A stretch of DNA of 64,000 nt, taken from Nematostella vectensis (lineage: Eukaryota; Cnidaria; Anthozoa; Actiniaria; Edwardsiidae). The translations under genes and the position numbers were made by a program. Of the stretch, positions 22,457-36,143 are shown piece by piece (within the stretch, counting starts at the first letter, position 1; the number at the start of each line of letters is the position of its first letter). The notes under the pieces were generated by a model, which was given only the letters and a program-made list of their open reading frames with translations, did no database searches and was not told the origin of the DNA. Where the stretch lies: the NCBI RefSeq assembly GCF_932526225.1, contig NC_064044.1:1929001-1993000 (forward strand), given 5' to 3'.

Positions 22457-24649
22457 TGCTTTGTTCAGGAACCTGTACATATTTTATGCACACAAGAACT
22501 AACTAGATTCCTTGGATAACTTGATCAAGTAGATTCTAACATAGAGCATAGCGCTCGATAGATTGATATACCTTTTTTTCCGAGTATACTGTTTTATTTT
22601 TCCTAATGTTACTTTTTCGGAATTTACATTCGGAAAAAAAATTATCGATTGTAACCTTTTGGAGGTTACACTCGTAAAACAAATTCCCGAATGTAACCCT
22701 GAAGCTTTTCCCAAATGTAACCTCCAGTCCGATGGTGACTTTGCTTGGGATAGTTTACGATACCAATAGTATTAAAAGTAATTTTCATTACAATTCCCTT
22801 CAGCAATGCCACGTTAGTCTTTCGTTGCGGGCACTTGACTACTAACGCAGCTACCCGGGTTCGATTACCGCTGATAGCCTATTTTTATTTCTTTATTCTT
22901 TTTTTTTTAATTATCGATACTCAATTATACTGTTCTTGGTGTGTCATGACATAAAAAGAAGGTATAGGGACATTTTTATGTACTCTCAGCATCTTTGATG
23001 TGCTCATGCTTTGTTCAGGATCCTGTACATATTTTATGCACACAAGAACTAACTACATTCCTTGGATAACTTGATTAAGTAGATTCTAACATAGAGCATA
23101 GCGCTCGATAGATTGAAATACCTTTTTTTCCGAGTATACTGTTTTATTTTTCCTAATGTTACTTTTTGGAATTTACATTCGGAAAAATAATTATCGATTG
23201 TAACCTTTTGGAGGTTACACTCGTAAAACAAATTCCCGAATGTAACCCTGAAGCTTTTCCCGAATGTAACCTCCAGTCCGATGGTGACTTTGCTTGGGAT
23301 AGTTTACAATACCAATAGTATTAAAAGTAATTTTCATTACAATTCCCTTCAGCAATGCCACGTTAGTCTTTCGTTGCGAGCACTTGACTACTAACGCAGC
23401 GACCCGGGTTCGATTCCCGCTGATAGCCTATTTTTTTTTTTCTTTCTTATTTTTTTTTTATATCGATACTTAATTATACTGTTCTTGGTGTGTCATGACA
23501 TAAAAAGAAGGTATAGGGAGATTTTTATGTACTCTCAGCATCTTTGATGTGCTCATGCTTTGTTCAGGATCCTGTACATATTTTATGCACACAAGAACTA
23601 ACTAGATACCTTGGATAACTTGATTAAGTAGATTCTAACATAGAGCATAGCGCTCGATAGATTGAAATACCTTTTTTCCGAGTATACTGTTTTATTTTTC
23701 CTAATGTTACTATTTGGAATTTACATTCGGAAAAAAAATTATCGATTGTAAGCTTTTGTGGGTTACACTCGTACAACAAATTCCCGAATGTAACCCTTAA
23801 GCTTTTCCCGAATGTAACCTCCAGTCCGATGGTGACTTTGCTTGGGATAGTTTACGATACCAATAGTATTAAAAGTAATTTTCATTACAATTCCCTTCAG
23901 CAATGAAACGTTAGTCTATTGTTGCGGGCACTTGACCACTAACGCAGCTACCCGGGTTCGATTCCCGCTGATAGCCTATTTTTGTTTCTTTATTTTTTTG
24001 TTAAATATCGATGCTTAATTATACTGTTCTTGGTGTGTCATGACATAAAAAGAAGGTATAGGGACATTTTTATGTACTCTCAGCATCTATGATGTGCTCA
24101 TGCTTTGTTCAGGATCCTGTACATATTTTATGCACACGAGAACTAACTAGATTCCTTGGATAACTTGATTAAGTAGATTCTAACATAGAGCATAGCGCTC
24201 GATAGATTGATATACCTTTTTTTCCGAGTATACTGTTTTATTTTTCCTAATGTTACTTTTTCGGAATTTACATTCGGAAAAAAAATTATCGATTGTAACC
24301 TTTTGGAGGTTACACTCGTAAAACAAATTCCCGAATGTAACCCTGAAGCTTTTCCCGAATGTAACCTCCAGTCCGATGGTGACTTTGCTTGGGATAGTTT
24401 ACGATACCAATAGTATTAAAAGTAATTTTCATTACAATTCCCTTCAGCAATGCCACGTTAGTCTTTCGTTGAGAGCACTTGACTACTAACGCAGCGACCC
24501 GGGTTCGATTCCCGCTGATAGCCTATTTTTTTTTCTTTATTATTTTTTTTTTTATATCGATACTTAATTATACTGTTCTTGGTGTGTCATGACATAAAAA
24601 GAAGGTATAGGGACATTTTTATGTACTCTCAGCATCTTTGATGTGCTCA
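22457..24649 (+). repeat. Higher-order repeat C, copy 1 (4-mer, 2.193 kb)
   Basis: m42-m45 repeat as m46-m49 at a constant offset of 2193. Shared rare markers include GATCAAGTAG, CCCAAATGTAACC, TTTACAATACC, GGGAGATTTTTATG, CAATGAAACG, GACCACTAACG and GCACACGAGAAC. The GAGAGCAC marker in both m41 and m45 tails shows that homology starts inside m41, near 22.1-22.3 kb. Confidence 0.92.
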
Positions 24650-26837
24650 TGCTTTGTTCAGGATCCTGTACATATTTTATGCACACAAGAACTAACTAGA
24701 TTCCTTGGATAACTTGATCAAGTAGATTCTAACATAGAGCATAGCGCTCGATAGATTGATATACCTTTTTTTCCGAGTATACTGTTTTATTTTTCCTAAT
24801 GTTACTTTTTCGGAATTTACATTCGGAAAAAAAATTATCGATTGTAACCTTTTGGAGGTTACACTCGTAAAACAAATTCCCGAATGTAACCCTGAAGCTT
24901 TTCCCAAATGTAACCTCCAGTCCGATGGTGACTTTGCTTGGGATAGTTTACGATACCAATAGTATTAAAAGTAATTTTCATTACAATTCCCTTCAGCAAT
25001 GCCACGTTAGTCTTTCGTTGCGGGCACTTGACTACTAACGCAGCTACCCGGGTTCGATTACCGCTGATAGCCTATTTTTATTTCTTTATTCTTTTTTTTT
25101 TAATTATCGATACTCAATTATACTGTTCTTGGTGTGTCATGACATAAAAAGAAGGTATAGGGACATTTTTATGTACTCTCAGCATCTTTGATGTGCTCAT
25201 GCTTTGTTCAGGATCCTGTACATATTTTATGCACACAAGAACTAACTACATTCCTTGGATAACTTGATTAAGTAGATTCTAACATAGAGCATAGCGCTCG
25301 ATAGATTGAAATACCTTTTTTTCCGAGTATACTGTTTTATTTTTCCTAATGTTACTTTTTGGAATTTACATTCGGAAAAATAATTATCGATTGTAACCTT
25401 TTGGAGGTTACACTCGTAAAACAAATTCCCGAATGTAACCCTGAAGCTTTTCCCGAATGTAACCTCCAGTCCGATGGTGACTTTGCTTGGGATAGTTTAC
25501 AATACCAATAGTATTAAAAGTAATTTTCATTACAATTCCCTTCAGCAATGCCACGTTAGTCTTTCGTTGCGAGCACTTGACTACTAACGCAGCGACCCGG
25601 GTTCGATTCCCGCTGATAGCCTATTTTTTTTTTTCTTTCTTATTTTTTTTTTATATCGATACTTAATTATACTGTTCTTGGTGTGTCATGACATAAAAAG
25701 AAGGTATAGGGAGATTTTTATGTACTCTCAGCATCTTTGATGTGCTCATGCTTTGTTCAGGATCCTGTACATATTTTATGCACACAAGAACTAACTAGAT
25801 ACCTTGGATAACTTGATTAAGTAGATTCTAACATAGAGCATAGCGCTCGATAGATTGAAATACCTTTTTTCCGAGTATACTGTTTTATTTTTCCTAATGT
25901 TACTATTTGGAATTTACATTCGGAAAAAAAATTATCGATTGTAAGCTTTTGTGGGTTACACTCGTACAACAAATTCCCGAATGTAACCCTTAAGCTTTTC
26001 CCGAATGTAACCTCCAGTCCGATGGTGACTTTGCTTGGGATAGTTTACGATACCAATAGTATTAAAAGTAATTTTCATTACAATTCCCTTCAGCAATGAA
26101 ACGTTAGTCTATGGTTGCGGGCACTTGACCACTAACGCAGCTACCCGGGTTCGATTCCCGCTGATAGCCTATTTTTGTTTCTTTATTTTTTTGTTAAATA
26201 TCGATGCTTAATTATACTGTTCTTGGTGTGTCATGACATAAAAAGAAGGTATAGGGACATTTTTATGTACTCTCAGCATCTATGATGTGCTCATGCTTTG
26301 TTCAGGATCCTGTACATATTTTATGCACACGAGAACTAACTAGATTCCTTGGATAACTTGATTAAGTAGATTCTAACATAGAGCATAGCGCTCGATAGAT
26401 TGATATACCTTTTTTTCCGAGTATACTGTTTTATTTTTCCTAATGTTACTTTTTCGGAATTTACATTCGGAAAAAAAATTATCGATTGTAACCTTTTGGA
26501 GGTTACACTCGTAAAACAAATTCCCGAATGTAACCCTGAAGCTTTTCCCGAATGTAACCTCCAGTCCGATGGTGACTTTGCTTGGGATAGTTTACGATAC
26601 CAATAGTATTAAAAGTAATTATCATTACAATTCCCTTCAGCAATGCCACGTTAGTCTATCGTTGCGGGCACTTGACTACTAACGCAGCTACCCGGGTTCG
26701 ATTCCCGCTGACAGCCTATTTTTTTTTCTTTATTTTTTTAAATATCGATGCTTAATTATACTGTTCTTGGTGTGTCATGACATAAAAAGAAGGTATAGGG
26801 ACATTTTTATGTACTCTCAGCATCTTTGATGTGCTCA
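24650..26837 (+). repeat. Higher-order repeat C, copy 2
   Basis: m46-m49. Nearly identical to copy 1 by eye. It departs in the second half of m49, which has AATTATCATTAC and a different tRNA-like tail from m45. Confidence 0.9.
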
Positions 26838-28480
26838 TGCTTTGTTCAGGATCCTGTACATATTTTATGCACACAAGAACTAACTAGATTCCTTGGATAA
26901 CTTGATTAAGTAGATTCTAACATAGAGCATAGCGCTCGATAGATTGATATACCTTTTTTTCCGTGTATACTGTTTCATTTTTCCTAATGTTACTTTTTGG
27001 AATTTACATTCGGAAAAAGAATTATCGATTGTAACCTTTTGGAGGTTACACTCGTAAAACAAATTCCCGAATGTAACCCTGAGGCTTTTCCCGAATGTAA
27101 CCTCCAGTCCGATGGTGACTTTGCTTGGGATAGTTTACGATACCAATAGTATTAAAAGTAATTTTCATTACAATTCCCTTCAGCAATGCCACGTTAGTCT
27201 TTCGTTGCGGGCACTTGACTACTAACGCAGCGACCCGGGTTCGATTCCCGCTGATAGCCTTTTTTTTTCTTAATTTTTTTTTTAAATACCGATACTTAAT
27301 TATACTGTTCTTGTTGTGTCATAACATAAAAAGAAGGTATAGGGACATTTTTATGTACTCTCAGCATCTCTGATGTGCTCATGCTTTGTTCAGGATCCTG
27401 TACATATTTTATGCACACAAGAACTAACTAGATTCTTTGGATAACTTGATTAAGTAGATTCTAACATAGAGCATAGCGCTCGATAGATTAATATACCTTT
27501 TTTTCCGAGTATACTGTTTTATTTTTCCTAATGTTACTTTTTGGAATTTACATTTGGAAAAAAAATTATCGATTATAACCTTTTGGAGGTTACACTCGTA
27601 AAACAAATTCCAGAATGTAACCCTGAAGCTTTTCCGGAATGTAGCCTCCATTCCGATGGTGACTTTGCTTGGGATAGTTTACGATACCAATAGTATTAAA
27701 AGTAATTTTCATTACAATTCTATTCAGCAATGCCACGTTAGTCTTTCGTTGCGGGCACTTGACTACTAACGCAGCTACCCGGGTTCGATTCCCGCTGATA
27801 GCCAATTTTTTTTTCTTTATTTTTATTTTTTTAAATATCGATACTTAATTATACTGTTCTTGGTGAGTCATGACATAAAAAGAAGGTATAGGGACATTTT
27901 TATGTACTCTCAGCATCTTTGATGCGCTCATGCTTTGTTCAGGATCCTGTACATATTTTATGCACACAAGAACTAACTAGATTCCTTGGATAACTTGATT
28001 AAGTAGATTCTAACATAGAGCATAGCGCTCGATAGATTGATATACCTTTTTTTCCGAGTATACTGTTTTATTTTTCCTAATGTTACTTTTTCGGAATTTA
28101 CATTCGGAAAAAAAATTATCGATTGTAACCTTTTGGAGGTTACACTCGTAAAACAAATTCCCGAATGTAACCCTGAAGCTTTTCGCGAATGTAACCTCCA
28201 GTCCGATGGTGACTTTGCTTGGGATAGTTTACGATACCAATAGTATTAAAAGTAATTTTCATTACAATTCCCTTCAGCAATGCCACGTTAGTCTTTCGTT
28301 GCGGGCACTTGACTACTAACGCAGCTACCCGGGTTCGATTACCGCTGATAGCCTATTTTTATTTCTTTATTCTTTTTTTTTTAAATATCGATACTCAATT
28401 ATACTGTTCTTGGTGTGTCATGACATAAAAAGAAGGTATAGGGACATTTTTATGTACTCTCAGCATCTTTGATGTGCTCA
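25200..28480 (+). repeat. Higher-order repeat D, copy 1 (6-mer, 3.28 kb)
   Basis: m47-m52. m47-m51 recur as m53-m57 at offset 3280-3281. It overlaps repeat C, so the two amplifications are nested. Markers are the GTAAGCTTTTGTGGG monomer (m48/m54), the GCACACGAGAAC monomer (m49/m55), and the GGAAAAAGAATT monomer (m50/m56). Confidence 0.85.
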
Positions 28481-31207
28481 TGCTTTGTTCAGGATCCTGT
28501 ACATATTTTATGCACACAAGAACTAACTACATTCCTTGGATAACTTGATTAAGTAGATTCTAACATAGAGCATAGCGCTCGATAGATTGAAATACCTTTT
28601 TTTCCGAGTATACTGTTTTATTTTTCCTAATGTTACTTTTTGGAATTTACATTCGAAAAAATAATTATCGATTGTAACCTTTTGGAGGTTACACTCGTAA
28701 AACAAATTCCCGAATGTAACCCTGAAGCTTTTCCCGAATGTAACCTCCAGTCCGATGGTGACTTTGCTTGGGATAGTTTACGATACCAATAGTATTAAAA
28801 GTAATTTTCATTACAATTCCCTTCAGCAATGCCACGTTAGTCTTTCGTTGCGAGCACTTGACTACTAACGCAGCGACCCGGGTTCGATTCCCGCTGATAG
28901 CCTATTTTTTTTTTCTTTATTATTTTTTTTTTATATCGATACTTAATTATACTGTTCTTGGTGTGTCATGACATAAAAAGAAGGTATAGGGACATTTTTA
29001 TGTACTCTCAGCATCTTTGATGTGCTCATGCTTTGTTCAGGATCCTGTACATATTTTATGCACACAAGAACTAACTAGATACCTTGGATAACTTGATTAA
29101 GTAGATTCTAACATAGAGCATAGCGCTCGATAGATTGAAATACCTTTTTTCCGAGTATACTGTTTTATTTTTCCTAATGTTACTATTTGGAATTTACATT
29201 CGGAAAAAAAATTATCGATTGTAAGCTTTTGTGGGTTACACTCGTACAACAAATTCCCGAATGTAACCCTGAAGCTTTTCCCAAATGTAACCTCCAGTCC
29301 GATGGTGACTTTGCTTGGGATAGTTTACGATACCAATAGTATTAAAAGTAATTTTCATTACAATTCCCTTCAGCAATGCCACGTTAGTCTATCGTTGCGG
29401 GCACTTGACTACTAACGCAGCTACCCGGGTTCGATTCCCGCTGATAGCCTATTTTTGTTTCTTTATTTTTTTGTTAAATATCGATGCTTAATTATACTGT
29501 TCTTGGTGTGTCATGACATAAAAAGAAGGTATAGGGACATTTTTATGTACTCTCAGCATCTATGATGTGCTCATGCTTTGTTCAGGATCCTGTACATATT
29601 TTATGCACACGAGAACTAACTAGATTCCTTGGATAACTTGATTAAGTAGATTCTAACATAGAGCATAGCGCTCGATAGATTGATATACCTTTTTTTCCGA
29701 GTATACTGTTTTATTTTTCCTAATGTTACTTTTTCGGAATTTACATTCGGAAAAAAAATTATCGATTGTAACCTTTTGGAGGTTACACCCGTAAAACAAA
29801 TTCCCGAATGTAACCCTGAAGCTTTTCCCGAATGTAACCTCCAGTCCGATGGTGACTTTGCTTGGGATAGTTTACGATACCAATAGTATTAAAAGTAATT
29901 ATCATTACAATTCCCTTCAGCAATGCTACGTTAGTCTATCGTTGCGGGCACTTGACTACTAACGCAGCTACCCGGGTTCGATTCCCGCTGATAGCCTATT
30001 TTTTTTTCTTTATTTTTTTAAATATCGATGCTTAATTATACTGTTCGTGGTGTGTCATGACATAAAAAGAAGGTATAGGGACATTTTTATGTACTCTCAG
30101 CATCTTTGATGTGCTCATGCTTTGTTCAGGATCCTGTACATATTTTATGCACACAAGAACTAACTAGATTCCTTGGATAACTTGATTAAGTAGATTCTAA
30201 CATAGAGCATAGCGCTCGATAGATTGATATACCTTTTTTTCCGTGTATACTGTTTCATTTTTCCTAATGTTACTTTTTGGAATTTACATTCGGAAAAAGA
30301 ATTATCGATTGTAACCTTTTGGAGGTTACACTCGTAAAACAAATTCCCGAATGTAACCCTGAGGCTTTTCCCGAATGTAACCTCCAGTCCGATGGTGACT
30401 TTGCTTGGGATAGTTTACGATACCAATAGTATTAAAAGTAATTTTCATTACAATTCCCTTCAGCAATGCCACGTTAGTCTTTCGTTGCGGGCACTTGACT
30501 ACTAACGCAGCGACCCGGGTTCGATTCCCGCTGATAGCCTTTTTTTTTCCTAATTTTTTTTTTAAATACCGATACTTAATTATACTGTTCTTGGTGTGTC
30601 ATAACATAAAAAGAAGGTATAGGGACATTTTTATGTACTCCCAGCATCTCTGATGTGCTCATGCTTTGTTCAGGATCCTGTACATATTTTATGCACACAA
30701 GAACTAACTAGATTCCTTGGATAACTTGATTAAGTAGATTCTAACATAGAGCATAGCGCTCGATAGATTAATATACCTTTTTTTCCGAGTATACTGTTTT
30801 ATTTTTCCTAATGTTACTTTTTGGAATTTACATTTGGAAAAAAAATTATCGATTGTAACCTTTTGGAGGTTACACTCGTAAAACAAATTCCAGAATGTAA
30901 CCCTGAAGCTTTTCCCGAATGTAACCTCCAGTCCGATGGTGACTTTGCTTGGGATAGTTTACGATGCCAATAGTATTAAAAGTAATTTTCATTACAATTC
31001 TATGCAGCAATGCCACGTTAGTCTTTCGTTGCGGGCACTTGACTACTAACGCAGCGACCCGGGTTCGATTCCCGCTGATAGCCTATTTTTTTTCTTTATT
31101 TTTATTTTTTTTAATATCGATACTTAATTATACTGTTCTTGGTGTGTCATGACATAAAAAGAAGGTATAGGGACATTTTTATGCACTCAGCATCTTTGAT
31201 GTGCTCA
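28481..31207 (+). repeat. Higher-order repeat D, copy 2 (5 of 6 monomers)
   Basis: m53-m57. The final monomer's tail switches to CTATGCAGC and GATGCCAATAG and leads into the ATGCACTCAGC group at 31.2 kb. m54 has CAATGCCACG where m44 and m48 have CAATGAAACG, so m54 is either the ancestral form or converted. Confidence 0.82.
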
Positions 31208-33956
31208 TGCTTTGTTCAGGATCCTGTACATATTTTTTGCACACAAGAACTAACTAGATTCCTTGGATAACTTGATTAAGTAGATTCTAACATAGAGCAT
31301 AGCGCTCGATAGATTGATATACCTTCTTTTCCGAGTATACTGTTTTATTTTTCCTAATGTTACTTATCGGAATTTACATTCGGAAAAAAAATTATCGATT
31401 GTAACCGTTTGGAGGTTACACTCGTAAAACAAATTCCCGAATGTAACCCTGAAGCTTTTCCCGAATGTAACCTCCAGTCCGATGGTGACTTTGCTTGGGA
31501 TAGTTTACGATACCAATAGTATTAAAAGTAATTTTCATTACAATTCCCTTCAGCAATGCCACGTTAGTCTTTCGTTGCGGGCACTTGACTACTAACGCAG
31601 CTACCCGGGTTCGATTCCCGCTGATAGCCTATTTTTTTTTCTTTATTCTTTTTTTTTTAAATATCGATACTTAATTATACTGTTCTTGGTGTGTCATGAC
31701 ATAAAAAGAAGGTATAGGGACATTTTTATGTACTCTTAGCATCTTTGATGTGCTCATGCTTTGTTCAGGATCCTGTACATATTTTATGCACACAAGAACT
31801 AACTACATTCCTTGGATAACTTGATTAAGTAGATTCTAACATAGAGCATAGCGCTCGATAGATTGATATACCTTTTTTTCCGAGTATACTGTTTTATTTT
31901 TCCTAATGTTACTTTTTGGAATTTACATTCGGAAAAAAACATTATCGATTGTAAGCTTTTGTGGGTTACACTCGTACAACAAATTCCCGAATGTAACCCT
32001 GAAGCTTTTCCCGAATGTAACCTCCAGCCCGATGGTGGTGACTTTGCATGGGATAGTTTACGATACCAATAGTATTAAAAGTAATTTTCATTACAATTCT
32101 ATGCAGCAATGCCACGTTAGTCTTTCGTTGCGGGCACTTGACTACTAACGCAGCGACCCGGGTTCGATTCCCGCTGATAGCCTATTTTTTTTCTTTATTT
32201 TTATTTTTTTTAATATCGATACTTAATTATACTGTTCTTGGTGTGTCATGACATAAAAAGAAGGTATAGGGACATTTTTATGCACTCAGCATCTTTGATG
32301 TGCTCATGCTTTGTTCAGGATCCTGTACATATTTTTTGCACACAAGAACTAACTAGATTCCTTGGATAACTTGATTAAGTAGATTCTAACATAGAGCATA
32401 GCGCTCGATAGATTGATATACCTTCTTTTCCGAGTATACTGTTTTATTTTTCCTAATGTTACTTATCGGAATTTACATTCGGAAAAAAAATTATCGATTG
32501 TAACCGTTTGGAGGTTACACTCGTAAAACAAATTCCCGAATGTAACCCTGAAGCTTTTCCCGAATGTAACCTCCAGTCCGATGGTGACTTTGCTTGGGAT
32601 AGTTTACGATACCAATAGTATTAAAAGTAATTTTCATTACAATTCTATGCAGCAATGCCACGTTAGTCTTTCGTTGCGGGCACTTGACTACTAACGCAGC
32701 GACCCGGGTTCGATTCCCGCTGATAGCCTATTTTTTTTCTTTATTTTTATTTTTTTTAATATCGATACTTAATTATACTGTTCTTGGTGTGTCATGACAT
32801 AAAAAGAAGGTATAGGGACATTTTTATGCACTCAGCATCTTTGATGTGCTCATGCTTTGTTCAGGATCCTGTACATATTTTTTGCACACAAGAACTAACT
32901 AGATTCCTTGGATAACTTGATTAAGTAGATTCTAACATAGAGCATAGCGCTCGATAGATTGATATACCTTCTTTTCCGAGTATACTGTTTTATTTTTCCT
33001 AATGTTACTTATCGGAATTTACATTCGGAAAAAAAATTATCGATTGTAACCGTTTGGAGGTTACACTCGTAAAACAAATTCCCGAATGTAACCCTGAAGC
33101 TTTTCCCGAATGTAACCTCCAATCCGATGGTGACTTTGCTTGGGATAGTTTACGATACCAATAGTATTAAAAGTAATTTTCATTACAATTCCCTTCAGCA
33201 ATGCCACGTTAGTCTTTCGTTGCGGGCACTTGACTACTAACGCAGCTACCCGGGTTCGATTCCCGCTGATAGCCTATTTTTTTTTCTTTATTCTTTTTTT
33301 TTTAAATATCGATACTTAATTATACTGTTCTTGGTGTGTCATGACATAAAAAGAAGGTATAGGGACATTTTTATGTACTCTTAGCATCTTTGATGTGCTC
33401 ATGCTTTGTTCAGGATCCTGTACATATTTTATGCACACAAGAACTAACTACATTCCTTGGATAACTTGATTAAGTAGATTCTAACATAGAGCATAGCGCT
33501 CGATAGATTGATATACCTTTTTTTCCGAGTATACTGTTTTATTTTTCCTAATGTTACTTTTTGGAATTTACATTCGGAAAAAAACATTATCGATTGTAAG
33601 CTTTTGTGGGTTACACTCGTACAACAAATTCCCGAATGTAACCCTGAAGCTTTTCCCGAATGTAACCTCCAGCCCGATGGTGGTGACTTTGCATGGGATA
33701 GTTTACGATACCAATAGTATTAAAAGTAATTTTCATTACAATTCCCTTCAGCAATGCCACGTTAGTCTTTCGTTGCGGGCACTTGACTACTAACGCAGCG
33801 ACCCGGGTTCGATTCCCGCTGATAACCTATTTTTTTTTTCTTTATTATTTTTTTTTTTAAATATCGATACTTAATTATACTGTTCTTGGTGTGTCATGAC
33901 ATAAAAAGAAGGTATAGGGACATTTTTATGTACTCTCAGCATCTTTGATGTGCTCA
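31208..33956 (+). repeat. Local expansion of 1-, 2- and 3-monomer units
   Basis: m58, m60 and m61 have near-identical heads (TTTTTTGCACAC, CCTTCTTTTCC, CTTATCGGAATT, CCGTTTGG). m59 and m62 match at offset 1645 (GGAAAAAAACATTATCG, GTAAGCTTTTGTGGG, TTTGCATGGG). The tails of m57, m59 and m60 share CTATGCAGC and a 4-bp-shorter ATGCACTCAGC junction (near 31182, 32281, 32828). m62 is the longest monomer at 555 bp. Confidence 0.88.
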
Positions 33957-34505
33957 TGCTTTGTTCAGGATCCTGTACATATTTTATGCACACAAGAACT
34001 AACTACATTCCTTGGATAACTTGATTAAGTAGATTCTAACATAGAGCATAGCGCTCGATAGATTGAAATACCTTTTTTTCCGAGTATACTGTTTTATTTT
34101 TCCTAATGTTACTTTTTGGAATTTACATTCGGAAAACAAATTATCGATTATAACCTGTTGGAGGTTACACTCGTAAAACAAATTCCCGAATGTAACCCTG
34201 AAGCTTTTCCCGAATGTAACCTCCAGTCCGATGGTGACCTTGCTTGGGATAGTTTACGATACCAATAGTATTAAAAGTAATTTTCATTACAATTCCCTTC
34301 AGCAATGCCACGTTAGTCTTTCGTTGCGGGTACTTGACTACTAACGCAGCTACCCGGGTTCGATTCCCGCTGATAGCCTATTTTTTTTTTCTTTATTATT
34401 TTTTTTTAAATATCGATACTTAATTATACTGTTCTTGGTGTGTCATGACATAAAAAAAAGGTATAGGGACATTTTTATGTACTCTCAGCATCTTTGATGT
34501 GCTCA

Positions 34506-36143
34506 TGCTTTGTTCAGGATCCTGTACATATTTTATGCACACAAGAACTAACTAGATACCTTGGATAACTTGATTAAGTAGATTCTAACATAGAGCATAG
34601 CGCTCGATAGATTGATATACCTTTTTTTCCGAGTATACTGTTTTATTTTTCCTAATGTTACTTTTTCGGAATTTACATTCGGAAAAAAAATTATCGATTG
34701 TAAGCTTTTGTGGGTTACACTCGTACAACAAATTCCCGAATGTAACCCTGAAGCTTTTCCCGAATGTAACCTCCAGTCCGATGGTGACTTTGCTTGGGAT
34801 AGTTTACGATACCAATAGTATTAAAAGTAATTTTCATTACAATTCCCTTCAGCAATGCCACGTTAGTCTATCGTTGCGGGCACTTGACTACTAACGCAGC
34901 TACCCGGGTTCGATTCCCGCTGATAGCCTATTTTTGTTTCTTTATTTTTTTGTTAAATATCGATGCTTAATTATACTGTTCTTGGTGTGTCATGACATAA
35001 AAAGAAGGTATAGGGACATTTTTATGTACTCTCAGCATCTATGATGTGCTCATGCTTTGTTCAGGATCCTGTACATATTTTATGCACACGAGAACTAACT
35101 AGATTCCTTGGATAACTTGATTAAGTAGATTCTAACATAGAGCATAGCGCTCGATAGATTGATATACCTTTTTTTCCGAGTATACTGTTTTATTTTTCCT
35201 AATGTTACTTTTTCGGAATTTACATTCGGAAAAAAAATTATCGATTGTAACCTTTTGGAGGTTACACTCGTAAAACAAATTCCCGAATGTAACCCTGAAG
35301 CTTTTCCCGAATGTAACCTCCAGTCCGATGGTGACTTTGCTTGGGATAGTTTACGATACCAATAGTATTAAAAGTAATTATCATTACAATTCCCTTCAGC
35401 AATGCCACGTTAGTCTATCGTTGCGGGCACTTGACTACTAACGCAGCTACCCGGGTTCGATTCCCGCTGATAGCCTATTTTTTTTTCTTTATTATTTTAA
35501 ATATCGATGCTTAATTATACTGTTCTTGGTGTGTCATGACATAAAAAGAAGGTATAGGGACATTTTTATGTACTCTCAGCATCTTTGATGTGCTCATGCT
35601 TTGTTCAGGATCCTGTACATATTTTATGCACACAAGAACTAACTAGATTCCTTGGATAACTTGATTAAGTAGATTCTAACATAGAGCATAGCGCTCGATA
35701 GATTGATATACCTTTTTTTCCGTGTATACTGTTTCATTTTTCCTAATGTTACTTTTTGGAATTTACATTCGGAAAAAGAATTATCGATTGTAACCTTTTG
35801 GAGGTTACACTCGTAAAACAAATTCCCGAATGTAACCCTGAGGCTTTTCCCGAATGTAACCTCCAGTCCGATGGTGACTTTGCTTGGGATAGTTTACGAT
35901 ACCAATAGTATTAAAAGTAATTTTCATTACAATTCCCTTCAGCAATGCCACGTTAGTCTTTCGTTGCGGGCACTTGACTACTAACGCAGCGACCCGGGTT
36001 CGATTCCCGCTGATAGCCTTTTTTTTTCTTAATTATTTTTTTTTTAAATATCGATACTTAATTATACTGTTCTTGGTGTGTCATGACATAAAAAGAAGGT
36101 ATAGGGACATTTTTATGTACTCTCAGCATCTTTGATGTGCTCA
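34506..36143 (+). repeat. Three-monomer segment related to 29029-30661
   Basis: m64-m66 match m54-m56 (offsets 5477-5479) through the GTAAGCTTTTGTGGG/GTACAAC, GCACACGAG and GGAAAAAGAATT markers. m64 has a different head (GATATACC and TTTTTCGGAATT), so the junction lies inside it. Confidence 0.75.
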
